From JBBRGG01 sp038240875 (GTDB lineage: Bacteria > Planctomycetota > Phycisphaerae > Phycisphaerales > UBA1924), in assembly GCA_038240875.1 (NCBI GenBank), contig JBBRGG010000055.1, positions 1 through 15,695 on the forward strand: a stretch of 15,695 nucleotides of DNA. The letters run 5' to 3'. The notes under the pieces are model-generated. The model ran no database searches and had not been told where the DNA came from. It saw nothing but the letters and a program-made list of their open reading frames with translations. A program made the position numbers and the translations under genes. Each line of letters begins with the position of its first letter. Position 1 is the stretch's first letter. Shown here piece by piece: positions 14,274 to 15,695 of this stretch.

Positions 14274-15458
14274 ATGCTTCTCGCGATCTGGCGAATCCGC
14301 TGGAATCTCATCCGACTTTTCGCCGCAGCGTTCTGCCTTTGGACTCTGGGTGTAGACACCGCCGCGCGCGCTGGCCGCCTTGCGCTGGCGAATTTGCCTG
14401 GCTTTGATTATATCGCCGAAGTTCGCACGCTTCGAGCGCAAGGTCTCTTCGATGAAGCACTTCTGGTCGCCGACGCCGGCCTTCGCAACACCACAGGCGA
14501 CACCGCAAAGACCCTTATCGATGAGCGCGAGTTGGCTCAAAAAAATCGCGATAGCACGCTGCGCATGTTCAATAGTATCGCGGCAGGCGCGGTGACAGGC
14601 AAAGGCGACTCGCTCGAAGGCCTTGCAGGAGCAGTAGTTGCAGACTTCTTTGTCGTCGGCGACATCCGCGATCTTGCCATCCAAGGCTACAACGCCGTCA
14701 CAGGAAAGCAGACTGATGAAGTGATCGTGCTTCTCTCAACTGCTGGCCTGGTAACGACTTTGGCACCATTGGCAGACTGGGCACCCGCAGTCTTAAAAGC
14801 GCTTCGCCGCTCTGGAGCAATGTCGGAAAGGCTCGCCGAAGCGCTAGTCAAGATGATTCGAAGCGAACGTAAAGCCGACCTGGCAAAGATCTTCGAGGAT
14901 GTTGATGATCTTGCCAAACGCGCTGGCCCAGTGAGCGCGATGGCGATCTTAAAGCACGCCGACTCGCCAGAAGATATCTCCGCTCTAGCCAAGTTTGCAG
15001 GCTCGCGAGAAGGAGCGTCCTTTGCGCTGTATGCAACAGGGCGTGAAGGTGCTCAAATTGTGCGCACGTTCGAGGCCGGTACTGCGGCGGCGCGAACTGT
15101 GGCGCGGGCGGGATCGCGAACGGGTGAGAATGTTGTAAGTGCTCGCCGAGCGAGTGATGCGGTGATGGTGGCGTCAACCAAGGGGACCGCAGGTCGTGCT
15201 TTTTTGAGAAGCAAGGCGGCACGAGCGATGATGAAACCGCACGCACTGGTAGGAATTACTAAAGGGATAGTAAAGGGGACTTTGGGCGATATGCTGTCGC
15301 GAGCCGTGGAACGGCTAGACCCCAAAGCGTGGTGGATCGTGCCTTTGCTCGCGGCGTGGTGCGGCGTCGAAGTGGTGTGGATCGTGAAGAGAGTGCGAGG
15401 GAAGAGGGTGGCTGCGTCGCCGTCTCACGTGGAGAAGTTGACTACTGGTGAAGTGTGA
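14274..15458 (+). CDS. predicted membrane protein of unknown function
   Basis: The 394-residue product starts with a TM or uncleaved signal (about 3-27), followed by a TPR-like helix pair (AEVRTLRAQGLFDEALLVADAGL, 48-70). A central Gly-rich region has GAVTGKGDSLEGLAGAVVADF (105-125) and VVGDIRDLAIQGYNAVTGKQTDEVIVLLSTAGLVTTL (127-163), then Ala/Arg-rich helices, and a C-terminal TM (about 353-372) with a basic tail. It resembles uncharacterised proteins of Gram-negative bacteria that share the GxGDS...VGDxRDL pattern, but no function is known to me. The ATG at 14274 has AAAGG at 14262-14266, seven bases upstream. ATG at 14259 or 14211 would lengthen it with no better signal. Confidence 0.75.
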   Translation: MLLAIWRIRWNLIRLFAAAFCLWTLGVDTAARAGRLALANLPGFDYIAEVRTLRAQGLFDEALLVADAGLRNTTGDTAKTLIDERELAQKNRDSTLRMFNSIAAGAVTGKGDSLEGLAGAVVADFFVVGDIRDLAIQGYNAVTGKQTDEVIVLLSTAGLVTTLAPLADWAPAVLKALRRSGAMSERLAEALVKMIRSERKADLAKIFEDVDDLAKRAGPVSAMAILKHADSPEDISALAKFAGSREGASFALYATGREGAQIVRTFEAGTAAARTVARAGSRTGENVVSARRASDAVMVASTKGTAGRAFLRSKAARAMMKPHALVGITKGIVKGTLGDMLSRAVERLDPKAWWIVPLLAAWCGVEVVWIVKRVRGKRVAASPSHVEKLTTGEV

Positions 15459-15572
15459 AGAACGCTGCCAGTATTGACACCGCAGCCTTTACTTTTCCAG
15501 AACTCGCCATCGGTTGTAAGCGTACCGCGCCAAACCCGCCGTGCCTCGTGGCGAATCTGATTGCCCACGTAT
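15459..15572. other. convergent gap
   Basis: This 114-base gap lies between the plus-strand membrane gene and the minus-strand gene at the right edge. No clear intrinsic terminator hairpin is visible. Confidence 0.35.
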
Positions 15573-15695
15573 TCACGACGCGGGCACCGTGTAATACGGA
15601 TCACCGCCAAAACTCGTGCGCGTTCGGCGCATGATCAGGTTGCGCGAGGCTGAAGTTCGTGGCATGACGTACTCGGCAAGAAGGCCAAGCATGCT
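15573..15695 (-). CDS. C-terminus of a gene cut by the right edge
   Basis: On the minus strand a frame enters from the right edge and runs 40 codons to TGA at 15573-15575. It ends LAEYVMPRTSASRNLIMRR and then TSFGGDPYYTVPAS. The sequence looks like a real protein terminus rather than low-complexity noise, but it is too short to place in a family. A 61-codon overlapping frame (15425-15610) is less protein-like. Confidence 0.45.
   Translation of the reverse strand, partial: SMLGLLAEYVMPRTSASRNLIMRRTRTSFGGDPYYTVPAS

Noticed and set aside
15425..15610. 61-codon minus-strand frame
   Set aside because: It overlaps the end of the membrane gene and the better partial frame at 15573-15695, and shows no protein-like features.

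Overview
The window looks like a chromosomal segment from a planctomycete-type bacterium, perhaps Phycisphaerae. This rests on a SecE with a long exported insert and a YKxGQGYWxR-type N-terminus, a NusG with an N-terminal extension, the bL33 / tRNA-Trp / SecE / NusG order, and a very large AsmA-like protein. The lineage is inferred from gene style, not from a marker comparison.

Left part (1-3090, + strand): the Gly/Asn/Pro-rich tail of a protein cut by the window edge, then rpmG (bL33), a tRNA-Trp(CCA) gene, secE, nusG and a 7Fe ferredoxin. This is the familiar translation/secretion/antitermination neighbourhood, but nusG is followed by a ferredoxin gene where rplK usually lies. The striking point is that the secE reading frame is open backwards through the entire tRNA-Trp gene to a TTG with a GAGGG sequence at 911. 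No ordinary start codon lies between the tRNA and the conserved SecE N-terminal motif. The repeat-coded segment before the tRNA differs between copies only at synonymous positions of this frame.

Middle (3091-4922): an intergenic stretch with hairpins and a seven-copy 9-bp repeat, then a stand-alone HDOD signalling protein on the + strand.

Right-centre (4923-13921, - strand): three genes reading leftwards. They encode a ~1586-residue single-anchor AsmA/TamB-like envelope protein, a GbsR/MarR-type winged-helix regulator, and a 1106-residue membrane protein that joins an alpha/beta hydrolase to an ATP-grasp ligase. The last two overlap by 11 bp. The set suggests a cell-envelope modification or lipid-handling locus with its own regulator.

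Right end (13922-15695): an AT-rich divergent control region with two palindromes, a predicted membrane protein of unknown function on the + strand, and the C-terminus of a - strand gene leaving the window. Different short tandem repeats (9 to 24 bp units) occupy many of the gaps and some low-complexity coding segments, which suggests frequent replication slippage in this genome.
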